Shown piece by piece: positions 32,102 to 44,111 of a stretch of 64,000 nt of DNA. This DNA comes from Diphasiastrum complanatum. Its lineage: Eukaryota; Streptophyta; Lycopodiopsida; Lycopodiales; Lycopodiaceae. Both the position numbers and the translations under genes were made by a program. Under the pieces are notes generated by a model. The model worked only from the letters and a program-made list of their open reading frames with translations, had not been told where the DNA came from and did not search any database. Every line of letters begins with the position of its first letter. Positions within the stretch are counted from its first letter, which is position 1. Location: contig CM055095.1 of the NCBI GenBank assembly GCA_029204225.1, forward strand, positions 69,874,966 to 69,938,965, written 5' to 3'.

Positions 32102-33730
32102 TTGTCATTACTTGAATTTCTCATAGTGAGTATGTCTTCATCTGGTTCACATTTCTTGGAGCATAGTGAGAGATTGACATCTTCCAATTATGCAATGTGG
32201 AAGATTAGAATGGAATCATTATTGATTCTACAGGATGTAATGGACATTGTGAGTGGAGCTGAAGAAGAACCTACAACACCTAATGAAACTGCAACATTCA
32301 ATAAAAGAATCAGAATTGCCCTTCATTTCATAAAAATGAATGTCACAAATGAAGTGTTAAGAGAGATCAGTACATGCACCATTGCCAAGGAGCTTGGGAC
32401 ACTCCCAAGACAATCTATGAAATTAAGAATACTTATAGATTGCTTATACTTGGTAACCAAATCTTTCTAAGTTAACAGAGAGTAGATGAGAGTGCTTCAT
32501 CTTATGTAATGAGAGTAAAGGATCTTCATCAAGAGTTAGCTGGTTTTGGAGATGCTCTTAAGAACACTGAACTTGTTCAAGTAGTCCTTAATGGACTTAG
32601 AAAAGAGTATGCCAATATTGTGCAGACTTATGCTCTCAAGGACAAACTTTCATCCTTGGAGACACTTCAAGGTATTCTCATTGCTGAAGAAAGCAGGCAA
32701 GAGAACAAGATGCTGAGGATCAACAGACTTTCATTGAAAGATGGTGGAGATGACAAAGCACTCTTCACCAAGGACCAATCAAGAGACAAGGGCAAAGGTC
32801 AACAATGCTTCAAGAAGGACAAAGCCAAAGAATGTAGTGAGGATCAATCCTCACAAGCTGCAACATCCAGTGGCAAGAAGAAGCTATCAAAGATCAAACG
32901 TTTCTTTTGTGGCAAGAAAGGCCACTATGCATCAAACTGTTTCAAGAAGAAGAACCAAAGAACCAATCTAAGCAAGCTAACCTTACTAATGAGGAAGAGT
33001 GTGAGGGTGTTGAGAGTGAAAGAGAGGATTCTTTAATGATGTCTAGCTTTTCATCTTTTCCTTTCAAGAATGAAGAAATATGGTGGATAGATAGTGGGGC
33101 TAGTTCCCATATGTCTAGTTCTAGAAACTCTTTCACAAGTCTCATGCCATATCTAGGGCGCAAAAAGATCAATCTATATTGCTAATGATGTAGAGTGTAG
33201 AATTGAAGGAATAGGCAGTATTCCATTGCATGCATCATCATCAAAATCTTTTTGTTTGCATGATGTACTTTATGTATCTAGAGTAACCAAGAATCTCATT
33301 AGTATAGGACAGTTGTTTGATAGTGGATTGGATGTCAAGTTTCATGTTGACAAGTGTATAATCTTAAGAGACAATGAAGTTATTGCTAGAGGATCTAGAA
33401 TTGGAAAGTTGTACATACTAAATTCTAGGGAGAGTGCTAACATTTTAGATATTGCTTATGAGACCAAGGTTCATCAGGAAGATCTGTGGCATAAGAGATT
33501 GGGACATCCCAATTTCAAAGGCATGCAATCTATGGTCAAGGAAGGAAAAGTTGTTGGACTACCAAAGACACTGTCAAAGGATATTCAACCTTGTGAAGCT
33601 TGTGTTTTGGCAAAATCACACAGAAGGCTTTTTCCAAGATCAAGTATCAAAACACAACATCCATATGAACTCGTGCACTTTAATGTTCATTTCTCTTCAA
33701 CCAAAAGCAAAGGTGGAGTATAGAGCATGC
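32102..33730 (+). pseudogene. Element I copia, gag to integrase start
   Basis: Gag is at 32102-32470 (SERLTSSNYAMWKIRMESLL), frameshifted, then 32509-33036 (ELVQVVLNGLRKEYANIV) with a zinc knuckle reading FFCGKKGHYASNC in which the first Cys is replaced by Arg. The protease is in another frame at 32907-33185 (WWIDSGASSHMS). 33226-33723 gives the protease C-terminal half, the HHCC finger (LWHKRLGHPNFKG, CEACVLAKSH) and the first integrase strand (HFNVHFSS, catalytic Asp changed to Asn). It then ends in an EYRACESSM-like join near 33720 and pol is lost. The leader between 31570 and 32101 has no gene. Confidence 0.85.
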
Positions 33731-33734
33731 GAGT

Positions 33735-34340
33735 CTTCAATGTAGGATGATGATGCACCATTTTTTTTTTCGAATATCTTGCAGCAACAGCATAGTAATG
33801 ACTCTAGATAGCGAAAGATCTGAGTGGGTGAAAAAACCATTACCCAGTTCTCATATGATGACGGTAGGCTAGATAATAAGGTCATTACAGCATTAGAGTA
33901 CTCAATGATCAAACCAATCGCTAGCATCTATGCTAATAGAGTCTTTAATTGGTTAATGTGATTCTGAATAGAATCACCTTCTGACATTCTGAGAGAGAAA
34001 AACTTCCTCCTTAGATGTAGCTTTGAAGTGACATCCCTCACTTCTTAAAGTGTGCTGAGAATATCCCAAGCTTCCTTGGAAGATTGGTCTTGTCTATTGT
34101 GTGCCTGGTATATCCAATACATTTAGAATGATTAAGGCAAAAGCCTTACCATGCCTGAGCTTCCATTTGGAAATGGCTTGCTCATCAGCACTTGGAAGTA
34201 ATTCAATGCCAATGACTATTTCCCAAAGCATCTTGGTCATCAACATGACCTTCATCTTGAATCTCCACAAATGATAGTTTGGACTTTCTAGCTTGTCTAT
34301 GATCAATAGACCAAATTTCAATTGAGGATCCATGTGAAGA
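33735..34340 (-). pseudogene. Family G gag remnant (minus)
   Basis: 34094-34333 encodes gag start (DKLESPNYHLWRFKMKVML, a variant of DKLDDSNYHLWKFKMRVVL in the plus-strand copy at 36.3 kb). 33697-33927 holds the later part (TLLSSLPSSYENWV). Frameshifts lie between. The primer site at 34469-34480 is mutated to a TGGTATCGGAGT-like form (minus strand). Confidence 0.78.
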
Positions 34341-34480
34341 TTTAAAATGAGTTTATGTATATAATAGAATATTGAATCGAATGACTGAGAATGCCTATAA
34401 TATTATTAGAACAAAAGTTCTGATAACTATTGTTTCTTTAATCGAAATTAAAAAATGCTTTGATATCCACTCCGATACCA

Positions 34481-35429
34481 TACTGGAAGAATGAGGAGCA
34501 AAATGAAACGATTGGTCTTCTGTGTAATGTACTATGCTACTTAGATTTAAGTTCACAATTGATTCGAACTCTACTTGATTTGAACTTTGAAATTGTAAGG
34601 ATATATATGATTGGTTTCATAGACACACATGAATTCATTAATGCACGGAAGTAGGAATCATTAAGAGCACATCAAAAGCATTCTTTTAGCATTCACATTC
34701 AAACATACAAATTCAATCCATGAATTAAGAATCTACAAAACTGACATAACAGAACATGCACAATGACACCTATCAATATCTTATGAATATCTTAGATTAG
34801 AATACCAGAGAGTGTACAAAATAGCTTGTCTATTAACACATGTTGAAAGTGTATGAAAGCGTATATGTGCATTTTGCATCTATGTGCCTTATTTGTATCT
34901 ACAAAATCTAATTACAAGACATAATTAAAAGAATGGATTAGTTCTCAATGCCAATCGTGAGCCTTATTGTGGTTACATGTCAACGTTTGCCATATTGCAT
35001 GTACAAATTCTTTATGGGCAATGATTGTAATTGGTGGGGATCATAGCTGCAGTCATTGCCAAATCAGTTGCACAACTCAAAAACTAATTTATACAAGTAA
35101 TTAGCTTTATTTGGAGTGGGATCATGCTAGTCAACACAATTAACAATTTGTCGATTTGAGCCGACGTTGGGATAGTCGACACTTGTCCATTCGAGATAGA
35201 GTCAAGTTTGATAGTCGATAGTCAATAGTCAATAGTCGATAGTCATTGGATAGTTTGACTATCGAGACTCCATCGATAGTTTGACTCGAAAGTTTGACCG
35301 TGTAGATGCATTTTTGCAATTCCCATGTATTTTTACAGATTGTGTTACAATGTGAGTAAATATGTAGCAACATGAATGCAACTAGATTAGCTTTATGGAT
35401 TTAGGGAGAAAGAGAGAATAAATCCAATA
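34481..35429 (-). repeat. Family G LTR (minus)
   Basis: The right end (GAGAATAAATCCAATA, with GCAACATGAATG upstream) matches the G LTR end at 48.2 kb (GGAGTAAATCCAACA). The left end lies at the mutated primer site. Near 35172-35300 the octamer ATAGTCGA and relatives recur many times. Confidence 0.65.
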
Positions 35430-35458
35430 ATGCATGGATTAAAGACGTGGAGACACTA

Positions 35459-35641
35459 TTTATATGGGAGTAAATTTATAGTGTATTCAGATTATCAACC
35501 ATTGGAATATTTCTATAACCAAAAAGTCTTGAGGGATCATCATAAATCTTGATGAGCTGAGCTAATGCAAAAATTTGGCTTTGATTTGAGATATATTAAA
35601 GGGTCTTCAAATCAGGTATATTGGCCTAAATTGACAATTAA
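35459..35641 (+). pseudogene. Ty3/gypsy RNase H fragment
   Basis: The plus-strand frame from SKFIVYSDYQPLEYFYNQKVL through FGFDLRYIKGSSNQV matches the gypsy RNase H order (D-x-x-PLE, QK.L, then F...IRY..G..N.VADA). It has two adjacent stops near 35552. It is the only gypsy-type sequence I saw here. It meets copia LTR scraps on the right. Confidence 0.72.
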
Positions 35642-35676
35642 CCAGTTCAAACTAGTTGACAATTTCTCACACTTTA
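35630..35676 (-). repeat. Scrap of an A/C-type LTR terminus
   Basis: Reads TGTGAGAAATTGTCAACTAG on the minus strand, the same terminal wording as family A (TGTGAAAAATTGTCAACTAG) and C (TGTGAGAAATGTCAACTAG). Confidence 0.5.
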
Positions 35677-35679
35677 CGC

Positions 35680-36131
35680 TCATGTACTCTACTTTTATTA
35701 ATCAAAGAGTGCATTTTTGTCTACACTACTAATTTGTTCATTTTTCCATTATTATGGATTTTATTACATCTTGATTCTTGTTGGTATGCTGACACACTTC
35801 TGATCCACAACTATTTGTTGTAAGTTTTTGTTGCTAGTATCTCGATCCAGATTTTAATTTTGGACCTATATCTTGGAACCGATTTTCGATTCCTATTGAG
35901 ATACTAAGTTCCAATCTTGTTTCTGCTACACCCACCAATTTTTGACACTTTTGGAACTAAACTATAAGTTAATCTACTTCGTTCATGTCTACGGATTCCA
36001 TTGTATCGATCTAGTGACTTCAAAGCTGTGACCAAGTAGAGCGATCATTGATTGGTCGAGGTCATCTCGAATCTGATAGATGTAGATCCATGCACTGAAG
36101 ATTCTTCTATCCCCAAACACGATTTTTGACA
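35680..36131 (+). repeat. Family G LTR, 3' part (plus)
   Basis: The last ~170 bp align with the LTR at 49730-50640: TAATCTACTTCGT, GACTTCAAAGCTGTGA, GTCGAGGTCATCTCGAATC, GTAGATCCATGCAC. It ends TTGACA at the primer site. The left boundary is uncertain. Confidence 0.7.
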
Positions 36132-36143
36132 TGGTATCAGAGC
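36132..36143 (+). other. Primer-binding site, family G plus copy
   Basis: TGGTATCAGAGC directly after the LTR end. Confidence 0.92.
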
Positions 36144-36249
36144 TGATATAGAGCTTATAGTATCAGAACAATTGTTCTGATACAAAGTAAACACTTATTA
36201 TAATTGTTTCCAGTCATATAATCTACCATCTACATACACTCATCTCAAA

Positions 36250-37262
36250 CTTCCAAATGGATTTGCAATCACGTAGACAAACTTGATGATTCGAATTACC
36301 ACTTATGGAAATTTAAAATGAGGGTAGTACTGATGGCCAAAGAATTGTGGAAAATAGTCACTGGAACCAAACTAATTCCTAGTGTTGATGAGCAAGCCAT
36401 TTTCAAGTGGGAGCTCAAGGATGGCCTTGATCACCCTTAACATATCCGGCACATAGATTGGCGACATTAGACAAGCCCAATGTTTGAAAAAAGCTTGGGA
36501 CATATTGAGTACACTTTACGAAGTGAGAGATGTCACTTAGAAGCTGCATATAAAAAAGAAGTTCTTCTCACTTAGAATGTCAAAAGGTGATTCTGTTTAG
36601 AATCACACCAATCAATTCAAGACTGTGTTAGAGCAAATGGCTGCAATATGTTCAGTGATCGAAGATTCAGACATTGTCATGACCCTATTGTCTAGCATGT
36701 CATCCTCTTATGAAAACTGAGTAATGATGATTTCTATTCACTTAGATATAACTTTATCTAGAGTCATAATTATGCTGCTGCAGGAGGAAACTCGAAGGAA
36801 TGAGCATCCTTGTCCTCCATCAATGATTCTTAGGCTCTATTCTCCAAGAAGAACATGAAAAAATATCAAAAGAAGATAGCTGTCAAACAATTCTACAGCA
36901 ATCAAAAACAATCATAGAGGCAAGGTCCCCGACCCGGAATCCGTAGACAAGAAGGCCATTTAAGTTGAATCAAGAACATATATCTAAAGACTTGTAGATT
37001 TTGTACAAACTGATATATGTGGTTTGATGCAGACACCATCACTGCTTGGTGCAAAGTCCTTTATTACATTTATTGATGACTAAAAGAACTACTGCATATT
37101 TTATGAAGCACAAATTTGAAGCTTTCCAGTTCTTCAAGAAATACAAAGAGCATGCTGAGTTGCAGACATGCAAAAGAATCAAAACTCTCAGGAGTGACAA
37201 TAGTGGTGAATACATCTCAAATGAATTCAAGGAGTACTGTTCAGCTCCTGGCATCAAACAAT
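36250..37262 (+). pseudogene. Family G copia gag and integrase remnant (plus)
   Basis: Gag motif DKLDDSNYHLWKFKMRVVLM near 36270, then many frameshifts and stops to about 36960. The protease is not recognisable. 37046-37264 reads FEAFQFFKKYKEHAEL and KTLRSDNSGEYISNEFKEYC, the integrase core with its second Asp. It stops exactly at the inverted-repeat structure that starts at 37268. RT of the same family continues at 41486. Confidence 0.78.
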
Positions 37263-37267
37263 AGTTT

Positions 37268-37676
37268 GCTCGCTCCACCTGCCTTCAGTATGGTGCAACA
37301 CGACGCCATATGTCCGTGGACACGACCTCAAGTTTCCCCCCCACTTCATTTTGAATTTTAGTGTAATAGTTTATTTCACAAGTGGTTGCCCAAAATTGAA
37401 CTTGGGCAACCACCGTTACGGTCCAGCCCACATGGATACACACCATTGGGCCATGTGGACATAAAATCTTTGAAAAGTAAAAAAAAACATCTTAACAAAA
37501 GGCCCTTTTGGATTCAAGAGTTTCTCTAATGGTGATCATGCATTTGGAAGACTCGACTAAGGTCCTACTCTTTCTTTCGGCCAGTCCATTCAAAATGAAG
37601 TGGGCGGAAAACTTGAGGTCGTGTCCTCATGCATATGGCATTGTGTCGCACCATACTAAAGGTAGGTGGAGCGAGC
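37268..37676. repeat. 85-bp inverted repeats around a 239-bp segment
   Basis: Arms 37268-37352 and 37592-37676 are equal in length and about 85% identical as reverse complements (outer ends GCTCGCTCCACC and GGTGGAGCGAGC). Inside lies a second palindrome, GTGGTTGCCCAA near 37381 with TTGGGCAACCAC near 37401. Part of the loop reads on the minus strand as integrase (NGLAERKSRTLVESSKCM), the piece that normally follows the plus-strand integrase ending at 37262. No clear target duplication was found. Confidence 0.8.
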
Positions 37677-37796
37677 ACATGTGGAGGGGGAGGAAAACAA
37701 CTTTCTTAGAGTAAAATAAGTGTAGCATCTCTCTATATCATTGCGTAGAGCATGAAAAATTGCACACTTTTTCTTTTTGGATCGCTTCAATCTAAC

Positions 37797-38077
37797 ACAC
37801 GATTAAAAAGTTATGGCAGTCTAAATACCCTACCTGATATCAAAACCGAGTGACTATGACATGTTCTCATTGAACATAATGCTCTGGTCGTGTGGTTGAG
37901 ACATTGACCCTACCTGATATCAGATCCAAAGACCTATGACCTGTTCTAATTGAAATTAATGTTCTGGTCTGTGGCTGAGATATCTTAACCACGCGACCAG
38001 AGTATTATGTTCAATGAGAACTTCGATATTAGGTAGGATATGAATCTTCAAACTGCCATAACTTTTTAACCGCGTGT
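37797..38077. repeat. Foldback structure with ~100-bp arms
   Basis: The left arm starts ACACGATTAAAAAGTTATGG and the right arm ends CCATAACTTTTTAACCGCGTGT. They match through GTTCTCATTGAACATAAT and CTCTGGTCG to about 37910 and 37981. Between them, a diverged direct copy (CCCTACCTGATATCAG to GGCTGAGATAT) repeats part of the left arm. No protein is encoded. It could be a small MITE-like element or a palindrome formed by template switching. Confidence 0.72.
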
Positions 38078-38079
38078 CG

Positions 38080-38700
38080 AATTGCCTTGGATCTTCCCAA
38101 GAGCCAATCTTCCATTGCCCTTTCCTTCACAAGAATCCCTCTTAATGATTGTGTCATAAGGCATAGAAACCTCTTGAACATTATAAGCCATGAAAAAAAT
38201 GATTATTACCTTCAACATAAGGATGATTGAAGTACTCTTTTTTTTCCAACAAGAACTTCTACTCAATGATTTAGGTAATGACTTATAAGATAATTATTCT
38301 TCCTCACTATCATTCACGATGACATTATTTGAAGTACATCCTACTTTGAATACTTCACATACTTCTCTTCTTTTTGACTTGTGACTATCTCCCTCACCAA
38401 ATCTCATGATAGAACCATTTGATCTAATCTCTTTATGAAAACATGTGACACCGCTTGTTGCACAAATGACTTTCTTGGAATCATAACAAAGAAATGTAGT
38501 CTAGGCACCTCCTTCATACATGCACCTAGCAACATCTTTTTTTCCATATGATCAAAGAAATGATTAGCAATAACCTTTTTCAAGGAAGAACCTTCACCAC
38601 CTCCTTGATGAAGTTAGCTCTTTCCTTACCTTTTGCATGCTTGCACTTGCCATGAAAAACCATTGAAGGGCCATCATTATCCTCATTATAGCCAAGTTAG
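38080..38700 (-). other. Unclassified, possibly coding debris
   Basis: Minus-strand readings give pieces such as ANHFFDHMEKKMLLGACMKE and YNEDNDGPSMVFHGKCKHAK, separated by frame changes and stops. It directly adjoins the integrase start of element C. I do not recognise the family. It may be captured host sequence or strongly decayed pol. Confidence 0.3.
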
Positions 38701-39102
38701 CACAAAGATGAACATCTCCAAGAAGCATATTAGATGCTAACCTAGATCTAGCATAAGGAAGCTTGTTAGACTTGCATAAGATCCACCAATCTTATTGATA
38801 ATAAAAGGGAACTTTGGAAAGTTGACACCAATCTCCTTTTCCATTCCATCCTTTTTGTTAGCCATAACAAAAGCATCAAGCTTGAAAAGTCTACCTTGTC
38901 TATTGTCCCTAGCAACCAAGATTTCTTCCTTTGTAATGAAACAAGCATCACCACCAAACTTTACCATGCATCCTTTCTCTATAATTTGACCAACACTTAG
39001 CAAATTCTTTGAAAGTGAAGAAATGTAAAGAAAACCATCAAGTCTTGCTTTCCTATTAGTAGAAAGACAAATGGGAATTGAACCAATACCTTCAATCACA
39101 CA

Positions 39103-39238
39103 CTTTCTTGGCTCCATCATAAGTGACCAAAGAAGTAAAGAGCTCCTTGTGACTAGTCATGTGTAAATCACTTTCGTGGCTCCATCATAAGTGACCAAAG
39201 AAGTAAAGAGCTCCTTGTGACTAGTCACGTGTGAACTA
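39103..39238 (-). repeat. 68-bp tandem duplication in element C
   Basis: Two adjacent near-identical copies containing GCTCCATCATAAGTGACCAA and GAGCTCCTTGTGACTAGTCA. They duplicate protease-coding sequence and shift its frame. Confidence 0.85.
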
Positions 39239-40731
39239 GCTCCACTATCAATCCACCATGAATCTTTGTCACCTTCACTTGATATTGGACTTGAAGAACA
39301 CATCAAAATAGAATCACAACCACCTAGATCCTCATCATTAGTAGTAAAGTTGATTTGCTTGCTACCTTCATCTCTTTGCTTCTTCAAACACTCATTAGCA
39401 AAATGCCCTTTGATGTGGCAATAAAAGCATTTTAATTTGGATCTATCTTTCTTTTTTCCAAAAGAAGAAGTCTCACCTTGATCTTGCCCTTTAGACCATT
39501 TTCTTTTACCTTTGCCCTTGAATTTTCCTTTCGTGGACATGGCCTCCTCTTCATAATGAGATGTTGACATAGATCCACCTCTTGCTTGAAGCCTAAACTC
39601 CTCATTGGCCAAAATCTCTTGCAAATCCACAATCCTTGGCAAGGTTTTTTGAATAGCAAAGCTTTGAACAAGGTTAGCATGATCATCCAACAAGCCATTA
39701 AGAACAACTTGAACAAGTTCTACCTCCTTAATGCTTTCATCAATACATGCTAGCTCATCGCTGAAATGCTTTAACTCTCAACACGAAAGCATGAGCACTC
39801 TCTTCATTCTTTTGCATACTTTGAAATGTTTGCCTTCTAAGAGTAAGTACTCTTGATGTAGACTTGGATTCATAAAGCTTCTTCAAAGCTTCCCAAGCCT
39901 CAAAAGATGATGTGCACTTACCAGCTTCCTTGAGAAGCTCATTGGTAACATTCATCTTTATCATGTGTAGAGCTCTTTTAGCTCTCTTGTCATACCTCAT
40001 TTGATCTTGTTGTGCCAAGGGCCTTTGTTCCGCTCCTACAACAATTTCCAACAACTCATTCATCTCAAGGAAAGACTCCATTCTCAACTTCCAAGTAGAA
40101 TAGTTGTTTGAGGTAAGCCTATCATTGCTTTCCAACATGCCTCCAAATGTGGTTGCCATGTTGCAATGACCTGATCTTCTATCACTCTCTTGAATGTCAA
40201 CAAATGAGCTCAATAAGAAATCACAAAGATATGGAACCTCACAAATCTCTTTCTTGCACCAAACCCAGCAAAATCAACACATAGAATGGAAGATACTGGA
40301 TAACGCATGATCAACAAAGAATCTCATGAAATTTTGTACTTTATAAACTTGAAACACACTCTTAGAAGGTCCAGCAACCTCAAACATAAGAGATCCAAAC
40401 AAATTTGGGGTTTTGACAAAAATAAAAAAAAAAATTAATCTTGCAAATTCTACATGCAAATGCTATAAACTTGATATGAAATCTTGTAGCCTTCAATGAG
40501 ACCTTCCTAATGCAATTAAAGTCACCCAAATCTAGTAAGTGAAGTGTGAAATCTACCTACTACCTTCTTCAAGATCACAACCCTATATTGAGTTTTTATT
40601 TATAAAAAATCAATTCTACACATAAAAAATGCTTGATATTTGAGTAGAAATCAATCTAGCACACTCTGGAATTGGTAACTCCTCCAAATCCTTGTTAAAG
40701 ATGGCTGATCCTTCAATAACCTGTACCGAAA

Positions 40732-40743
40732 TCTCTGATACCA
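40732..40743 (-). other. Element C primer-binding site
   Basis: TCTCTGATACCA on the plus strand, the complement of a copia tRNA-Met site, directly beside the LTR. Confidence 0.9.
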
Positions 40744-41485
<742 letters not shown>

Positions 41486-42415
41486 TTCTTCTAGCGGAAT
41501 GTATCGATTGTACAATATTGAAACTTGCAAAGTTTTTACTAATAGGGATGTGACTTTTATTGAAGATCATTTTATTGATTTGAAGGACAAGGACAAGATG
41601 CAGTCTATAAATTTTGCCCTAACAACTGATATATATCAAAATACTATTTTGATTTCTTCAAGTAGTCAGCTTGTAGAGTCATATTGATAACGATATAGAA
41701 GTTTCAACTCAGGAGCAGTTGACACAAAGTCGAATTTCATAGAAGCTTCAACCAGATGATCAACAAGAATTCAAACTCAGCATGTTTAATACACTGATGA
41801 GTTTGCTCACTACTCTATTCAAGAGCCGACCACAGTTGAAGAAGCAATGTCGCAGGCCGTCTCCGGTGGTCAAGCATACTTCAATTGGACTGCTACTATC
41901 ATATGCTGCTGCAACAAATCTTGAGGTACACCAGATGGATGTACAAACAACATTCCTCAATTAAGTTATCGAGGAGGACATCTATATGATCCAGCTAGAA
42001 GGTTATGTCCTTAATGGTCACAAAGACCAAGTATGCAAACTCCATATCTGAAACAATCATCCAGAGTAAGGTTCCATCGAATCAACACATTTAGGATCAA
42101 TCATGGATCTGAATCAAGCGCTGTAGACTGTAATGTTATTTCAAAGCTATCAAATATTTTTTTGTCATCATCACACTTTATGTAGATGATACACTACTAT
42201 TTAGCAACAATTTCGAATTGACAAAGGACACAAAGAGAATGCTATCCCGAGAATTTGAGATGACAGATCTAAGAGAAGCACATGATTGTCTCGGAATTTA
42301 GATCCATAGAGATAGAAGCAAAAGGCTTATCTACATCACTTTGCAGAGGTAATTTTCATGTGCTGCATGTAATTAGCCCATGAGCTTACTAATGAATTGC
42401 AAATATAGCCATGGA
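41486..42415 (+). pseudogene. Family G copia: linker and RT remnant (plus)
   Basis: It starts YRLYNIETCKVFTNRDVTFIEDHF (compare NTYKLYDPDTQQILYSRDTV in the minus-strand G element). Then decayed RT follows: LEVHQMDVQTTFLN at 41782-41964 and RINTFRIN..SESSAVDCNV near 42075-42135. The YVDD region is reduced to a frame-broken FM*MIHYYLATI-like reading near 42180. It ends at about LMNCKYSHG near 42410. It is probably the continuation of the copy starting at 36132, split by the foldbacks and element C. Confidence 0.75.
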
Positions 42416-42905
42416 GCTAAATTAGATTAGAACTAGTCAATAGGACAGTTAATAAAGTGGTTCAAACAACCTCACTATAATTGAGAATAGCGGAATTGTA
42501 ATAATGGTTGTAAGGCCCAATTTAACTAAATAAGGCCCCAAACTTATAGTAGAGGCACAAATGATCACTATAAATAACTGAGGTCGTGCTAAATTTGGAG
42601 GCTATTGTTCATTTTGTAATTTTGAGTTTTAAGAGATCTTGGAGCTTCTCTTGGAGAGCTTTCTTGATGAAGAAAGTGATTCATGTGTCTAAAATCACAT
42701 GAGAGCTATGATCATGCTCTAGAATCAGGCCCTATCTTGTGAATGATCAATAATCATGAATAAAGATACCTTATTTTGCCTATTTTGGTGAAGTTTTAGC
42801 TATCTTCTTGATTTTTGAATAGTTTCTTGATTTCTTGCATGTCCATTGTAATTTGATGTTTAATGAATGGATTAGATGTTTGAATGCTAAGGTTGGCACA
42901 TGACA
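42410..42905 (+). repeat. Element K 5' LTR (putative)
   Basis: The right end CACATGACA lies four bases before a primer site. CACTATAAATAACTG near 42570 is a good TATA box and AATAAAGATACC near 42760 a possible polyadenylation signal. The left boundary is only approximate, set by where G homology fades. Confidence 0.5.
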
Positions 42906-42909
42906 ATTT

Positions 42910-42921
42910 TGGTATCAGAGC
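42910..42921 (+). other. Element K primer-binding site
   Basis: TGGTATCAGAGC, four bases after the LTR end. Confidence 0.88.
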
Positions 42922-43030
42922 ATTAGATCCTTTTCCCATCAGATTTGGTGGATTTTGTTAAATTTGGTAGAGTTTCTTGTTCTAGTTTTCTTGTTTTTTT
43001 CAATTTCCAGCAAGTTTTGATTGAATTTTT
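42922..43030 (+). other. Element K leader, left part
   Basis: Non-coding leader, split at 43031 by the family G insertion; the right part begins at 48273. The TTTTT at 43026-43030 is the target duplication. Confidence 0.6.
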
Positions 43031-44111
43031 TGTTGGGAGAGAGGGAGGAAGAATAAATGACGAACACAAACGAGAAACGAACTCGGACAAGAAACGAACG
43101 AGAAGCAAACTCGAACAGAAAATGTTCGTGCGCAGCGGAATGAATTAAATGACTCTCTCTCTAAGCATGACTACGCCTATCAGAATGAACAAAACTTTAG
43201 TGATAGAAATCACAATCATTCTAGATTACGTAGCCAAACATTTAAATGGATGAAGCGCTAGATGAATAATTTGTCGTGAATTGCAAGACAAATTATCTGT
43301 CGCAAATGATTCGCGAAGAGCTAGACTGTGCTCGACTGATAATTAGTCGCAAATTATTTGCAAAAGACAAGACTAAAAGTTGATCGTCTATTACCAGAAA
43401 GAGCAACAAGAAAGATCAGACAGAATGAAGAATAAGCATAGCAATATTGACAGGTCTAAAACGCAGAACAAATGAACTGTGTCAGATTAAGTATATCAAG
43501 TATACAAGTCAATTATGCGGTAGAGCACAAGACTATAGCAAACGAAATGGCGTACCCTACAAAGCTTATTTCTATTTGTAATGAGGAATGAAACCTCTTC
43601 TCTTAGTCTCTTCTTCACTCACTTGATCATCTGATAATCATCATCATCATCAAAATACGCAGATGGTATCCAATATATATACATAATATTACAGGTGTGC
43701 ATATGCGAAAGTACAGAGTGGATATGCTGTCTGTAGGAGATCGTGGGTGGTTGCAATTGTTGTCCAATCTGTTAGCGCAACGAGGGTGAAAAGGGTGCGG
43801 CGTCAGCCAGTACTGAAGTGAACATTGGTGATGACGCAAAAGTGCATCACTCTTACGAATGGCTTTAGGATAAGATTTACAGGGTGCCTTATCTGTTAGG
43901 GCACTTTTGCTTCAGTAAGGTAGTGTCCCCTTTTCGCTTGTCACCATGACTTGTGTAAGAACACGGTGTCATGATTCATTCGTCTTTTTTTCGTCCGTGC
44001 GAATTTGCGTGTAAAAATGCAGACTACGTGACAACGTTAGAAAAATATGCAGCATGAATGGAGGCAGATTAAAATTCGGATTTAGGAGAATAGGAGGAGT
44101 AAATCCAACAC
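43031..44111 (-). repeat. Family G 3' LTR
   Basis: On the minus strand it starts TGTTGGATTTACTCC and ends TCTCCCAACA. A C-rich run at 44112-44123 (AAGAGGGGGG-type purine tract on the minus strand) borders it. Confidence 0.88.

Larger units (their letters stand above)
38701..40743 (-). pseudogene. Element C (A-like copia): gag, protease, integrase start
   Basis: 39755-40213 encodes gag (MLESNDRLTSNNYSTWKLRMES). 39157-39693 gives the end of gag, a CCHC knuckle (CFYCHIKGHFANEC) and the protease DSGASSH. 38737-39120 gives the rest of the protease region. Near 38740 it reads LPYARSRLASNMLLGDVHL, a mutated integrase entry, then stops being recognisable. A 68-bp tandem duplication (39111 and 39179 starts) breaks the protease region. 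RT, RNase H and 3' LTR are absent. Confidence 0.85.
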
